From assembly GCA_028532985.1 (NCBI GenBank), contig JANCIK010000002.1, positions 1,612,001 to 1,676,000 on the forward strand: a stretch of DNA of 64,000 bases. The letters run 5' to 3'. Under the pieces are notes generated by a model. That model was given only the letters and a program-made list of their open reading frames with translations, was not told where the DNA came from and ran no database searches. This stretch comes from Stropharia rugosoannulata (Eukaryota; Basidiomycota; Agaricomycetes; Agaricales; Strophariaceae). Shown in pieces: positions 1 to 12,834 of the stretch; the stretch's first letter is position 1, and each line of letters starts with the position of its first letter. Position numbers and translations under genes: made by a program.

Positions 1-1107
1 TCGGACATGAAGTCACTGTTCTCGACAACTTCTTCACCGGTTCCAAGACTACCGTTAGCCATTGGATTGGACACCCCAATTTCGAGATGGTCCGACATGA
101 CGTTGTCGAGCCATTCATGATTGAATGCGACCGTACGCTTACGTTTTGAGACGAAGGTATAACACTCATCCGTCATACTTATTTATAGAAATATATCATC
201 TCGCTTGCCCTGCATCTCCACCCCACTACCAATTCAATGCTGTCAAGACAATCAAGACATCATTCATGGGCACCTTGAACATGCTTGGTTTGGCGAAGCG
301 CACAAAAGCTCGCTTCCTGATTACCAGTACATCTGGTGGGCGCCATCACTTTTTATGGTCTTCATAAGGTTTATCTATTATACAGAGGTATACGGGGATC
401 CGGAGGTCCACCCCCAACATGAAGAATAGTGAGTGAAATTAAATTCATAGTACAATCATTCTGATGTGCGGCAGTTGGGGCCACGTCAACCCCATCGGTC
501 CTCGTGCATGCTACGACGAGGGAAAACGCGTGGCTGAAACTCTTACATACGGTTTTCAACGTCAAGACGGGGTTGACGTTCGCGTAGCCCGTATCTTTAA
601 TACCTATGGTCCCCGAAGTCGGTATGATTCATTGACGCCACCGGCATGCTTTGACATTCGCTTTTAGTGAACCCTTACGATGGGCGTGTTGTCTCAAACT
701 TCATTGTTCAGGCTCTCAAGGGAGAAGATATGACCGTTTACGGTGATGGCAAGCAGACACGTTCATTCCAGTACATCCACGATCTCATTGATGGTCTGAT
801 TACGCTCATGAACTCTGATGAATCTCGCCCTGTCAACATTGGTAACGGCGACGAATTCACTATTGGAGAGTTCGCTGAGCTAGTGCGCGAGATTGTCGAG
901 AAGGTCCAGGACGAAGATGGCGACAAACGCACGAGACGCGTGAACATCATCCACAAGCCCATGCCCACCGATGATCCTCAAATGCGCAGGCCGGATACCA
1001 CCAGGGCAAAAGAGGTTCTGCAGTGGCAGCCTAGGTGGACTGTACGCATGGGCTTGGAAGAGATGGTTAGATATTACAAGGCTAAGATGGCCGAAGGAAA
1101 TCTCTAA
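1..1107 (+). CDS. UXS1: UDP-glucuronate decarboxylase (UDP-xylose synthase), 5' end cut by window
   Basis: NAD-dependent extended short-chain dehydrogenase converting UDP-glucuronate to UDP-xylose. Exons read: <1-132, 189-335, 386-428, 475-617, 668-1107 (TAA). The spliced protein reads [11 protein letters not shown], then [29 protein letters not shown], the YxxxK active-site motif in [25 protein letters not shown] and [17 protein letters not shown], an order diagnostic of UXS. Phases agree at all four junctions. Only the start with the Rossmann GxxGxxG loop is missing, since it lies left of base 1. The gene ends normally, about 630 bp before the convergent hydrolase. Family assignment is firm; the symbol is by homology. 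Confidence 0.93.
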
Positions 1108-1737
1108 GCCTTGTTGGCTCTGTCATGAACCTTTAACTGTAATGGACTAGAATAATCATTATGTCTTTTAGCTTAGTATTCATTAGATGCCTCTGGTGGC
1201 GGCTAGAGGCACAGCCTTGTCGGTACAGTACATTACTATGTATGTTGTAGGAAAAGCTGCTCATGAGGACCCACTAGTTGAAAGAGAGTAATAGGGGCTA
1301 TGTATACAGTAACACGTACAGTAGATAGATACAGTGGTGAGGAATAGTGAATATGAACAGACGTATTAATGGGATGTCCAATCATCTATTAAGGAAGCTT
1401 TCGAAGAGCAGAGGTGATCGTTGCCGTATTGCCTGTGGCTTTGCCTTTGGTGATCCGCTTATCCGCCATGTTGTTGACGAATACCATTTTTTGCAACGAA
1501 GAGTTTGCTGATTCAAAGGCCGGAACTAGGTCAGAGCGACTAGAGTGCTTCGTAAGTGTATCATGATCGTGTTTAGACCGCTCCGTGTATATGCTTGCAT
1601 CTAAGGGACCGCTTTAGCAACCCTTCAACCGAAAAATCAGGAAGACCTACTATACCGTGATGATGCGGCTATCTCACTATAAGACCAGCCTTCCTGGACT
1701 CTCTGTGAGTACCTGCCACTGGGATTGAGCAAAAGCA
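1108..1737. other. intergenic, convergent 3' flanks
   Basis: Lies between the stop of UDP-xylose synthase and the stop of the minus-strand hydrolase. It should contain both 3' UTRs. I see no coding signal, repeat or RNA gene. Confidence 0.6.
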
Positions 1738-3340
1738 TCAACGGTTCGAGGAAGTGACATACGTCCGTAGTGGTATCTCGGGAGATAATGCTTCAGCCTG
1801 ACCCTTTTGATAGTGCTTAAGCAGATCTGCCTGTCCTTGGACTACGTCTGGTGGCAGACAGCTGAATGATAGCGAACACAATGGGTCCAGGGAAGCTATA
1901 TCCGGGTCACCCATTAAGTCCGCTAAATTGGCCAGTGCTCTCCTCATTCTGTCTCTAATTGAGGATTCGGGTGCAACCAGCTCTGACCGATGATGAGGCA
2001 GTCGATTTAGAAACTTGAAGAATACGTTATTGACAATTGACGCAGGCCCTGGTACGACAGATATCATAGACGTTGCACCTAAATAGTAAATCCGCTTGAT
2101 ATTATAGTTCAAGGTGCTGACTGGATTCATTTACCTTTGACATCATATAACACTGCTCCCCCTGCAACGCCTGTCAACTGGGAGGCTAGTTTTTCAGCGT
2201 TCCTTAAAGGACACAATTCATTCTTTTCGCCCTAGTTGATGTTCATTATAGACTTGACTGTCGCAGAGATTAACCGATCGCCTACTTGGATTATGAGCAC
2301 AGGCTGGGTAATTGTGACTAACGCTTCTGAGTCAAGGGTGGTTCTCTGGAGCCAGAATGTAAGACTATGAATTGAAAATATCTATTTCCGCTTACATTTA
2401 TATAAAGGCTAGTCGTCTCCGCCACCCGTACTCGTTTCGATGGAGGATGATTAAGCTCCCAATAGGCCATCAGCTAATGTAAGATGCATAGTTTAGAATG
2501 CGTAGTTTGAATGGGAACATAAGGCTTACCTCGTCCATCAAGTCCTTATCACAATTCTTATTGTGATGGATATAAAAATAAGAAATGACATCCGCAACAA
2601 TGCGCGTAATGGTGGGTTACTTACGGGTCCGAACAAAAACTGGACGCACTCATATGCGGCTTGCTGAAAGTGGTCCATGTCATCTGCAAAACACGCAGCA
2701 TGCACCATCTCGTCGATGTTCTGATATATCCATTTCTGTCTAGCATACGGTATCAGTAGTGGCTGGACACCAGGAAAGGGGTAATGCTCACTCTGTAAAC
2801 GCAGGCACATTCACCAAGGTAAGACTGAGGCACCACTCGGGAAATCTAAAGGGGGGATTAGCCGCCGTAGGATAGACGTAAAGACGGTATGGCACACAAT
2901 ACAGCGAAGCGCAGAGCGCAGTGCACCGAGGTGCCTTCCAATGCCAAGATGTGACTGGGTGGCAGGTGCAAATACTGTGGCGACCAAAGAAGCAAAACGT
3001 CACATTACAAGCACGGGATATAAAGGGCAGCAGCAGCCAGTTAACGCACCTGGAAACAGAACGCCAGATCCGCCGCGTCGACCCAAGCATCGTGGCGTCC
3101 CGACGGGCGACAGACCGACTGGCCCGCCGAACGCATGTCAAAGGCGATTATGTTAAACTGCGTCGTGAAGCGCGTGTCGCCGAGCTGAAGGTCGAGCCAT
3201 GTCGAGTCGAGAAACACGGGGTGAAGCATAACGATCGTCGGTTTCTCTGGGTCGAAGCCGCCGACATTCGAGTGTTGCGTGTTGGTCGAGTAGAAGATGG
3301 ACGCATAATCTTCACGGCTGTGGAGGTCGACGCGGGGCAT
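1738..3340 (-). CDS. alpha/beta hydrolase
   Basis: Nine-exon minus-strand gene of about 376 aa: 3340-3050, 2974-2898, 2845-2792, 2739-2625, 2544-2530, 2473-2396, 2345-2254, 2202-2135, 2078-1738. The core fold is visible: KPTIVMLHPVFLDSTW (strand 3 and oxyanion region), FNIIAFDMRSAGQS, a nucleophile-elbow region around HILALEGTSVHCALRF, SLTLVNVPAFTE, and TITQPVLIIQVGDRL before the usual Asp/His part. The classical GxSxG reads as ALEGTS, so the Ser nucleophile is not placed as usual and catalysis is uncertain. One exon is only 15 nt (DLMDE). All phases close without a stop. Substrate unknown; related basidiomycete hydrolases are usually annotated only by fold. Confidence 0.8.
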
Positions 3341-4040
3341 GGTAGTATTGATATGTGCGTGTCGAAAGTGCGGGTGCCGTTATCGTCCCAAGGGTGGCAT
3401 GGAGGACAGTGGTGGGAGTTGGAAGGAGAAGAGTAAGGTCGCTTTCGCTTCGCGGCGCGCCTTCCAGCATTATTTCCTGTTTGTTATCGTCTCTCTTGTC
3501 TCACGGACTTTCTGCGGATTTGGATTCCGCACGTCTGATGCCTGGCAACAATTCACAATACATAGACACAGATATTTCATTTAGATCAACTGCAGAGCAT
3601 CGATCCTGGTTCCGGGGCCGCATAAACATAGAAATCACTTTTGTTTAGCTTACTGACAACACGGCAATTATCTTTATTAATGGATCAACCACACAGAAAC
3701 ACGAACGACACAAAATTCGTGCCTAAAGCCTCCGTGCGCCACTATGTAGTCAAATGGGACTAAAAAGTTTCCGGCATGCTTTCCAACACACCAAAGACCA
3801 AAGACGAGTACAGTTATCACAGCAAGGGGCCCAATGTATGCAATATCTGATGGAAGAGAAATGGAAGGGTAGTGCAACTAAAATTACACGGCTGACACGG
3901 GATGGTTTCCTTGGGGCAAAAAGGGTATATTTTAGACAGTAAAAATTCATGCATCGATATGACCGTCTCGGGAGCGAACAGCGTGATTCGTGGGAATGCT
4001 TGATTCATTGCGCAACCGATTTTGGCGGATAAAAAAGTAG
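3341..4040. other. intergenic
   Basis: Upstream of the hydrolase start and downstream of the stop of the next minus-strand gene. Short open frames occur on both strands, but none has homology I recognise or convincing splice structure. Confidence 0.5.
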
Positions 4041-5228
4041 TCAGGGCTTCTTCAGCGGTCCAGCGATGCTTTCTAAAACGCCAACGACCTGCTGCTGGGT
4101 CTTGGGAAATATTTCGATGAGTACCATAGATAGAATGGACGAGAAAGTGTGGAGCTGTGGACATACTTCTCTGTCATGTACATCATTAGTAACAAACATC
4201 GTTGGGACAGCTTTTTGTGCTAGCTCGGTCTGCTGCCTCGATATGAGCCCGTCCCAGGCAGGAAGAACACGCTCGCGATCGAATTTGCTAATCTCTTTCT
4301 TGTACGCGTCGTTTAACATCTAGCAGATGAGTTGTCATAATCTGAGCTCCTGATTTTAAAGCTGCAACGGACGTTGAATTCATGCTGGGACACCTCAACC
4401 CCAATTAGCTGCGCCCTTGAGATGGGAACACAAAGAAGTAAGTCCCAAGAATAAAGCAAGAAGGGCTGAAGCAACGCTTACTTCGTTCTTGCCACTTTAA
4501 TCTTATCCTGATACTTGGTATAGATAGCTTCTCGGTCCGCCCACAGCTTTCTCTCGAGCTGATCCTGGTCGACCTTCATCTAATATTGCGAAGCCTTCAC
4601 TTAGATATTTAAGTCTTGATAGGACAGGACTAGCATCCTAACCTTTTTAATGGCACTAACAAATGCCGCATCCTCCCCAAGCTCTGAGAGGATAGGAAGA
4701 GATTGGCGAAAAGAGTATTTCTGTACGTCCCCTCTCTCATTCGAGGGCGTCGCAGAGACAGGACGAGGAGTAAATCTGCGCGTCCCGCTAGCAGAAGAAA
4801 TAGTTCTCGAATTGGTCTGAGCATGCTCGTATTGGCCAGAATTATTTGAAGTCGTCAGCGGGCCTTGATGGGGAATGGCCGTCGAGCTCAGTTGCGAGAG
4901 TAGATCGGCTACAGATGACACGGGGGGAGCAGGGGCGGGCGTGGACACGGGCTGTGCGGCCGTGAGCCCAGCTTGTGTGCGCATGGGCATCGAAACATCT
5001 GCATCCGTGTGCGCAGCAGCAAATGGGCGGCTTTGATGTGGCTGATGATTTGTAGGCTCTGCGACAGGCCCAGCAGCTGCGTTCGCGGCCTTCAGTTCCT
5101 GCCAAGCTGGCGAGCACTCAAGTTCGCGGAGCAGCGCCGCAACATCTGGGAGGTCCTAAGAAAAGTCTAGTTCAGTCATAAGAACTAGGATATGCAATGA
5201 GATGGAGGTGTACATTGGAAGAGTTCAT
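4041..5228 (-). CDS. conserved fungal protein of unknown function
   Basis: Six-exon model, about 293 aa: 5228-5214, 5155-4643, 4579-4482, 4415-4373, 4319-4167, 4100-4041. It starts MNSSN, then DLPDVAALLRELECSPAWQE. A low-complexity Ser/Thr/Pro/Ala linker follows (roughly residues 60-150). The charged helical C-terminal half carries MKVDQDQLERKLWADREA, KFDRERVLPAWDGL, RQQTELAQKAVPTMFV and VLESIAGPLKKP. The helical half looks like a coiled-coil or helical bundle. Sequences of this style recur in Agaricomycetes as hypothetical proteins; I do not recognise a function. The exon 4 donor is GTCCGT, which is weak. The last acceptor could shift by two codons (CCCAAG or ACCCAG), so the exact C-terminal junction is open. 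Confidence 0.72.
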
Positions 5229-7429
5229 AAGGGCAAGAGAAACATGCTATTGCCGGCCATGAGAATCTCACGCTCTTCGATTGAACTGCAACGTGATCTA
5301 CCCTGATCTACCGCACGGAAGGAATCAAAAAAAAACGGAAGGAAGCAAGGATGGTAACCTTGCCATCTCTAGTCGCGATGACGAGCGCGCACGCAAAGAG
5401 CGATTGGGCTCCAACACGGCGCGTTGACGTCGCGGCTTGTCTCCTCTTCATAACCTTTCGCCTTGATCGCTCCCAACCGCTCCGTGAACATATGTAGGTA
5501 GACACCTTACACAATGAGGCCTGTTGTCATCGCGAAGTATCGCTACCTCGGGCTCTCCGGTCAAGTTACCTGCAGAAAAAATGCTACGAAAATTGAAATG
5601 AAACTTAGGTTAGCTCCATTGCCCAAGATACGGAGAGCCGCAACGACCTGCGCAAAAATATTGCGCATATATTGTTATCTCCACTTACACCAGCTTGCAC
5701 TAACAGCTGACATTCTTCCACTGTTCTTGTGAGCCGCTTCCCGCTTCATGAAGGCAGGAAGCCTCTGGGACTCTACATGACTACGAAGAGACATGATGCG
5801 TACTGTGTATATACGGCTCCTGCATACATGAAGCGGTCATACATACCGAAAGCGTTCTTGAATGCCGTAACCCCATGGATATATGACTGACAGATTCACC
5901 GAGGCACTGGGCAAAACGCCGGCGTCCTCCGCGCGCGCAAAGCTTTAAGAATGCAGATTCGGAAGAACAGTTGGGACAGAGTGGCTTCGGCATTCAAACT
6001 TGAAGAATTATTCCTTTGAGCATAGGAACGACTTTTCCAAGCTTGAAGAGTTCTGATAAGCAGTGAAAAGCTTGAATTGAATTAAAGATCGTCTGTGGTG
6101 AGCTTGGATTAGATTGCCGTTAAGGTACCAGGGATATACGATGAGGCAGCATGTACAATAAAGTACATTGTATACATACAAGGAATGACGACACCAAACG
6201 GTACCGTTTGACAAAATATGTAACACTATGGCGGGCGCAGCAAAGAGGTTCAAGGCAAAAACGGAACTGACAGCCTGCTTACTGCTGTATCGCAAGACAC
6301 TTGTCAAATGGGTGTTGGGTTTCAACACTTCAATTGCTAATGATAGCCAATTATACCTGCTGGTCTTGAACCGGACATCCTCTTGGCATTTATGTTTGCC
6401 GCTGCCCTTTACCAGCGTTACCTCGGCCTATGTAGCTATGATTAGCGGTATATCAGTAAGTACTTCACTCTGGAAGGACATTTGAGGCTGTTCCGTCGGC
6501 CTAGTCAGGGGCTAATGGGTATTCATAAATGTAAGCGTGCATAGCACAATATGCAAGTAATCTATGTACATGTATGGTTTTAGAGCAGCTGAAATGGATC
6601 GGTAAGTGCGCCCACTTGCAGTCGGAGCGGAACTGCTATTTCCCGGGCGAGGCGGAATATTCATGGGCGTTTGCATCTTTAATATAGAATTTTTAAGCCT
6701 CCGGGCACCAGAAATGGCTTGGTGATACGCACGACTGACCAAGTGTGTATGACAAGTGTTTCAATGGAAAGATGATCTTTCAAATTTCAAGTCCAATAGT
6801 ATATGAGAACAAGACGAACCGGCTCCCATGGACAAAAATAAGCAGGCCGAAGCGTTGACCAATGGACATGACCGCTTAGAACACAATGGTCAATCCGCCG
6901 CTATGGATTTCCGTGCCACTGCTTTCGAGCATGTATTTGTAAGAAAGGGTAGACCGAAGATGGATGGGGCATCCGGCGAACAAGGACGGCTTTTGCACAT
7001 CGTATTCGGGACACTTGAAGCTTCGTGGGCCATGTCGCCAAGTCGGCGGTGATCAAGACGAAAAGTGTAAGGCGAAAATAAATTCCGAGGCACGCAATGC
7101 AAGCGAGCAGAGCAGGAAAGACGTGTAGGGCCTGGTAGTAACAGAGTACGGTAAGCAAAAGGACGGCCGAAGAGAGCTCCGGCGTGCTGCAGTTTCAGAA
7201 ATCAGCCCGATTAATGAGTGGAGAGGCTGGGCCCGACCCTGAGGAGCTGGTGGTGGCCCAAACAGGGGAGCGGGAAGGAAACATGAGGTCCCTCGTGGGA
7301 ACAGTTTGTCGTGATTGACAACGGAGCCGATTATTCCCACCGCTCTTCCTTCTCTTTTCCCCTGCCCTAGCCTGCCCTCCTCCCCGTCCCCCCTCTCGTT
7401 TTCTTTCTTTCTCCCCTCCCGCCGTCACA
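5229..7429. other. 2.2 kb stretch without a supported gene
   Basis: Between the divergent starts at 5228 (-) and 7430 (+). Frames of 60-106 codons occur on both strands, but none shows a known domain, a plausible exon chain or a bias matching its neighbours. Pyrimidine-rich sequence just before 7430 (7340-7429) is typical of a fungal promoter and 5' UTR. Confidence 0.5.
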
Positions 7430-9588
7430 ATGCCCAACCTCCCCGATGTAGACCCCCAGGCTACGTCGTCCCATATGATGAAAACTACTAAACGCGGGAG
7501 GCCCTTCCTCAAGGTGCGTCGCCCCCAGCTCGTGTCCGAGCGTCCCCTCATGCTGCCCACAGGATACCTTGGATTTGTTCGCAACCCTCATCGTTTCTCT
7601 ACAGCTAGGCCCCCACAAGCAATTCTTTCGCACCTTCCCCCACTCTTTTTCCACGTTTGTACCCCCCCTTCTCCTCCCTGCACCCCATCTGACAGCCATC
7701 ACAGCGACGAAGCAGCACAAAACCTCGCCTCTCTCAAGTTTTCCCAGTCCAATCGAGGGCCAGATCCCCGAGAGCCAACACGAGTTGTGACGACTACGAC
7801 GACGACTACGTTTTCCATGACACGCGATATGGCCAAGGCCATGTGCCAACACTTTATGGATGCCCGCCTCATAGAAAACGCTACCGATCCCGCCTCTAAC
7901 CTTTTCAAAGATCGTGGCACCTATCTCCTCACTCCAAAGGGTCTGCATGTACTAGAGCGATTCATCTCCAAGAATGGTATCAATGCCGATCACCTCCAAC
8001 CCGTCTTTAGCTCCCAACCAATCTGCATCAAACTTCTTCACCTCGAGCGTCGTTCTTCCGATGACGAGATCATTGTTACCCAGTCGGTCATCACTGCTCT
8101 TTTCCGCCGTTTCGCTGGACGATCCCCCAATTATCCCCCTCCCGCCGACAAACCCCTAGACGTCTTCCAAAAGTATAACGAGCGTGCAAAGGGCATCAGC
8201 CTTAGCGACATGACGGAGCGTGCTCAGCCTATGACTGGGAAGGCTGCTCAAGTTCACAAGTTCTGTTTTTCCGCAGTTACAGCTCTGGAGTGGCTCTGCG
8301 ATTTCACCTCTGTCGTTGGGAGAGAGGAGGCTGCAGAAATGGCGGCTCAGTTCGTACGGTTCGGTCTTGTGACCCTCGTTAGCGACAAGCGCAAGAACAA
8401 CGATTCTGCCATCATCTTCACTGTCCGTGGATCTGCTCCAGGTGGCAACTCCCCTGTTACCGTAAGATATCCGCTTTTTTTTTTAGAAAAGAAAAATATT
8501 CACTTACTTACCCGCATGATAGCAACAAGGAGAGTTCCGATGCACCGCAAAGGCCATCTACAAAATCACGGAAGAGGGTCGTAGACTGGCGCACTGGGAC
8601 GCTGCCTCTCTTTCGCATCTGGCCGCGGACTCGCCTAGCGCCTCGTCGTCTAACCTGGCAGACCGTTCGTCCGTCGAGGGGTCTGTGGACAATGTACAGG
8701 TTGACAACAAGCGGGCCGATGCGAAGATCCATCGCCGTATCTCATTGGCTGAGAAACTCAACTCTAATTACGAGGCTTCCGAGAAGAAGTCGTCGAAGGA
8801 AAGTAACACAGACCGTCTCCGCTACATTGTTGAGGAACCCGGCTTGCGCTCACTGTTCCGCGAGTTCTTGCGTGGCAACTTCTGTGAAGAAAACTTGTCC
8901 TTCTGGATGGATGTCCAGGACTTCAAAAAGAAGTTCAACATTACATCAAGCGCTATGGCCGCTAACCCATCCGCCCGTCCTGGCAATAGAAACACCCCTG
9001 GCCAGGCCGCGATGGAAAGGCATCACGAATCTCTCATCAACACGGCTTTCGTCATCTACAACACATACCTCGCGCCTTCAAGTCAATGTGAACTTAACAT
9101 TGATCATGGTTTGCGCAACGAGCTTGTGAAGTATCTGGAAGAAGTCGTCACTAACATGACTGGTAAGGCTTTCCAAGGACGTGTGGAACCTGAGCAAGCG
9201 AATGCTTTCAACGCAACTCAGCTACAGACTATGATTCGTCTGTATGAACGTATCCAAACTCACGTCTTCCGCTTGATGGCAACCGATTCGGTACCCAAAG
9301 TCGGCCTTTCTGCTCCGCTATCGCTTCATCGTAATACTAATATATCTTCTCTACCCATAGTTCATTAAGACACCGAAGTTCCTTGCTATGCGCAACTGGG
9401 TCGAAGATTTCGATCCTACAGAAAACGACATTTATCTCCTCTCAAGCGGAGCTGGTGCACCGTCGTCACCGCCTGGACTTTCAGAAGAAGTTGGCGGAGC
9501 ATACATGACCGTCTCCCAGCAAGCCAGTGAGCGTGAACATCGGCAACAGATAGCTTCGGCGGCGGCGGCGAACTCTGCCACGTCATGA
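7430..9588 (+). CDS. regulator of G-protein signalling, FlbA/Thn1 type (DEP + RGS)
   Basis: GTPase-activating protein for a heterotrimeric G-alpha subunit; the family restrains cAMP/vegetative-growth signalling and controls development and sporulation (FlbA in Aspergillus, Thn1 in Schizophyllum). Exons 7430-7513, 7563-7654, 7696-8461, 8523-9299, 9361-9588 give 648 aa. Residues about 60-345 hold two DEP-type regions (LFKDRGTYLLTPKGLHVLER; VTALEWLCDFTSVVGREEAA). The RGS domain at about 413-580 includes SLFREFLRGNFCEENLSFW and ends TDSVPKFIKTPKFL. It closes with a Ser/Ala-rich tail. The intron 4 donor is the unusual GTCGGC, but the join restores the conserved SVPKF-type sequence. Family certain; which paralogue is not. 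Confidence 0.93.
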
Positions 9589-10664
9589 GGTTGTTTAATC
9601 TCTTATGACATGCATCCGGTGTTGACGATGTTGCACCCAAACGCACCCTTGGCCATACGACATGTTTTCTTTGCCCATCTGCTATGAAATGACTTTCCTC
9701 AAAATGATCTGTGTTTTTTTATATGTTTCATTCACTTTTCTTTAATCTGGTGACTTGTTACACCGTTGTGGATGGTCGCTCGCCTTCTCATTTTTTTTTC
9801 TGCACAACAACACATGCAAGCTTCATTAGCATCATTCTTTCCGGTTTGCCCTTTATAACTGTAATAGCATACCTTACGTCGCTCCCTACCACTTCATTGC
9901 TTCGTAGCATGAGGTTAATATCATGTTCTCCGTTTCATCTCGCTACTCTACCACTGTATGTATATCACTTGCTCTCAGCTCGATAATCCAATTTTGTTGT
10001 TCGGGCTCTCAAACTTACCTTCGTGGTTTGTTCAGTGACGTACGCGCACACTTTCAAAATCACAAAGCTTACGCCCCTTGGACCGCGACTTATTACGCAG
10101 CACACGACGCGACTCCTGTGCCTGTAGCAGCCCTGCTATCCGGCTATGTGGCGGGCGTCCCAGCCTACTCATTCTTAGCTCCATCTGTGCGCCTCGCGCC
10201 CGTCCACGTTACTGGGCGAGTCCCTTCAAAGTTCACGCGGTCTGGATTTATTATATTATATCTGATTATATCTCCCAAGCTCCTCTATTATCTGCCGCGA
10301 GGCAGCGCGAGGCTCGTCTAATGGTGAAATATCAAAAAGAAAAACATTTCACGCATTTTTCCTCTTATTCGCCTGAAAAAAACGTTGCGTGGGTCGAGGT
10401 CTAGACTCCAGACCTCGCAGTTCATTGAGCTTGTTAGTGTTACACCCGTTTATTGACCGAATCTCCTCCGCCGGTTGCTCGACGTCGTTTTTTTGAAGCG
10501 GAAGGTTAAAGGCTACGGCTAGCAGAGCTGCTCCGGCGAACCGGACCCGTGGAGATGGCGCCACGTGATGCAGCCCCGGTGTTATCGACGTGTTCTGTGT
10601 TCCGTGAGATAGCACTCGTCGTCGCTCTTACTCTGTTCATATTTACAAGTTGCGTCGAACGGTC
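9589..10664. other. intergenic, T-rich
   Basis: The 3' flank of the RGS gene and the promoter of the next gene. T-rich tracts near 9710-9800 fit a 3' UTR. Open frames here (for example 9923-10321) lack recognisable domains. No RNA gene or repeat seen. Confidence 0.5.
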
Positions 10665-11842
10665 ATGTCTTGGCTGGGCGAACTTTCTGGTGGGCAAGCC
10701 CCGCCGCCATTTGTCGACAATAGCACGGACAAGGTCCCCGACCCGAATATCCCGGGCAGGATGGTGTCCAACAAATCTGCGAACCGCCCGTTCCTCGCGT
10801 GAGTGAGCCTCGCCCGGTCAGGGTTCACGAATGCATACTTATTTTTCTTTCGTTATACTTGGATACCAGCTATAAGGAGTACCGGGACGAACAAGAGGCT
10901 AAGCACGCTGCCTGGTTACAGAAAAAGAAGGAACGCGACGAGAAGGTTGCGCGGGGAGAGAAAGTCGGCCCGCTTGAACCAGATCCAACTGAACCAACCG
11001 AGGTCGGTGTTCTGGGTCTGCTCAAGTTCTTCGTCATCCTCCTCGTCGTCGCTGCGCTCGCGGGTAAATTCTTCACAGGCAGCTACACCTGGGAAAGCCG
11101 CAGTAAATGGCTGCAGGTCAAAACGTATTGGCCCGTACGTTCCCCTTGCACTTGTGATATACAGACCTGCCATCTCACTGCCGTAAATGTTCCGACAGCA
11201 AAACCAGATGCTGTTCTCTGAGGAGCGCCTCGCGACGTTCAATGGCAAGGATGGAAAGCCCTACTACCTAGCCGTGCGTGATCCCCGTTGTCACCGCCTA
11301 GTTGCATCGCACGCTAATGACGGCACCCCTCTCTCTGCTCCAGATTGACGGCGACGTATACGATGTATCGAAGGGTAAGGCATATCAGGAGGGCGGATCT
11401 TACAACCACTTGTGCGTCCTTTTCTCTCTCTAAATTTATGGCACCCCTTGACCCATCCGTGGCTAGCGTTGGCATTGACGCGGCGCGTGCCTTCGGCACT
11501 GGCTGCTTCAAGGACCACAGGACTCACGACACTCGCGGGATGAGCGAAGCAGAACTACGCGTCAGTTCTCTTTGCTGTTCGTATAAATTGATATGCTTAT
11601 TGTTCTTGCTCTATCTCCAGGGTCTTGAGCACTGGAAGAAGTTCTACGCTGAGCACAAGGATTATTATAAAGTCGGGCGCGTTAATCATCGACCCATACA
11701 CCCTGACACGCCGATCCCGGAGCATTGTGACCCCAAGAAGGCCGCAAAGGCAAAGGCAGAGGAGGCTGCTAAGAAGGCTGCTCAGGGCAAGGCAAATGAG
11801 AAACAAGAACAGAGTAATAAAGACGGTCATGAGGAGCTGTAA
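10665..11842 (+). CDS. Dap1/MAPR-type cytochrome b5-like haem-binding membrane protein
   Basis: Six exons: 10665-10798, 10870-11134, 11199-11273, 11344-11411, 11467-11560, 11621-11842; 285 aa. The N-terminus (MSWLGELSGG) leads into a charged helix, one hydrophobic span at about residues 91-110 (GVLGLLKFFVILLVVAALAG), then the haem/steroid-binding cytochrome b5-like fold: FSEERLATFNGKDGKPYYLA, IDGDVYDVSKGKAYQEGG, SYNHFVGIDAARAFGTGCF. A Lys/Ala/Glu-rich tail follows. These are hallmarks of membrane-associated progesterone receptor/Dap1 proteins, which support sterol-synthesis P450s at the ER. The long acidic linker before the membrane span is common in basidiomycete members. Every junction keeps frame. 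Confidence 0.9.
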
Positions 11843-12097
11843 CATATTTATTTTGGGGTTGATTATATACATATACATGTACTGGACATAGGATACTATA
11901 TAATGCGCCAATACGATAGATGATATTATTGGGGCATATGTAACGCGATTATAAAAGGACCACATACAATAAAAAGAGTAGTGAATAGCATGTTATGCAA
12001 AAAATAGGCGAGTTGTCCGTGGAGCCCAATGCAGCGTGCGTGGAGCTCATTTTATCTCTCATAAAGAATCTCAATAGAGTCGTATCATAGAGAATAT

Positions 12098-12834
12098 TCA
12101 AGAGTATTGTTGGTGCTGGGGGTGCGTACCCGACTGAGGCGAGCCGTGTGTAAGGAAGTAATTCTTGAGAATAGGGAAATCCGACATTGATGCATTAATC
12201 AAGGACGTGAACGCGTTTTCGCGATATTTGCCGACCACGATGTTTCCCCTCCAAGCGTATTCGGCTCTGTACGCCTGGCCTTGAATATCACGGATCGTCT
12301 TGTTGACAGGGAAGGGCATGCCATCGCGCGAAATGACTGGGTAGAAAATGATGTAAGGATTGGCAAACTTCTTGTTCATGCCGTCGAGAGCTTCGACAAG
12401 CTAGGAGATAGATTAGTTATCGTAGGTCATGAAAATGAGCGCTGATAATTAAATGACCGACCTGATATTTCCAGGCCCTGGGTCCCAGATTCTCGGCAAT
12501 CTGTAAAATGAAGAAGGATGTCAGGGAGCCATCGCGTTGATGTTAAGCCTTGACACGCACATAATCCATGTAGACCTCTGGGTGTGGCATACGGGATGGG
12601 GCTGTAGTGTATGATGAATGATGGTTGAGCATTGGGCTGTCGAAACGGAGAAATCAGAAACGTTTTTGCAAGTCATTCCCCTCTCATACCTTGTCATTAG
12701 TTGAACGCAGTGCGTAGGACGACCTGTGATGCGAACAGTGAGTCTTGCGAGAGCTTCAGTCTTAAGAGTGCCCGTTATGACTAACCGTCGGAAGGGAAAA
12801 GGATCGCCTCAAAAGAAGTGAATTGCTGGTCCAT
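12098..12834 (-). CDS. small conserved basidiomycete protein, function unknown
   Basis: Five exons: 12834-12786, 12723-12690, 12636-12561, 12500-12462, 12400-12098; 166 aa. It reads MDQQFTSFEAILFPSDGRP at the start, then PSRMPHPEVYMDYIAENLG, IIFYPVISRDGMPFPVN, IQGQAYRAEYAWRGNIVVG and SMSDFPILKNYFLTHGSP. All phases close. No signal peptide, membrane span or catalytic motif is visible. The even spread of charged and aromatic residues suggests a compact soluble protein. I recall similar hypothetical proteins in other Agaricomycetes but no assigned role. It converges on the Dap1-like gene with about 255 bp between stops. Confidence 0.75.
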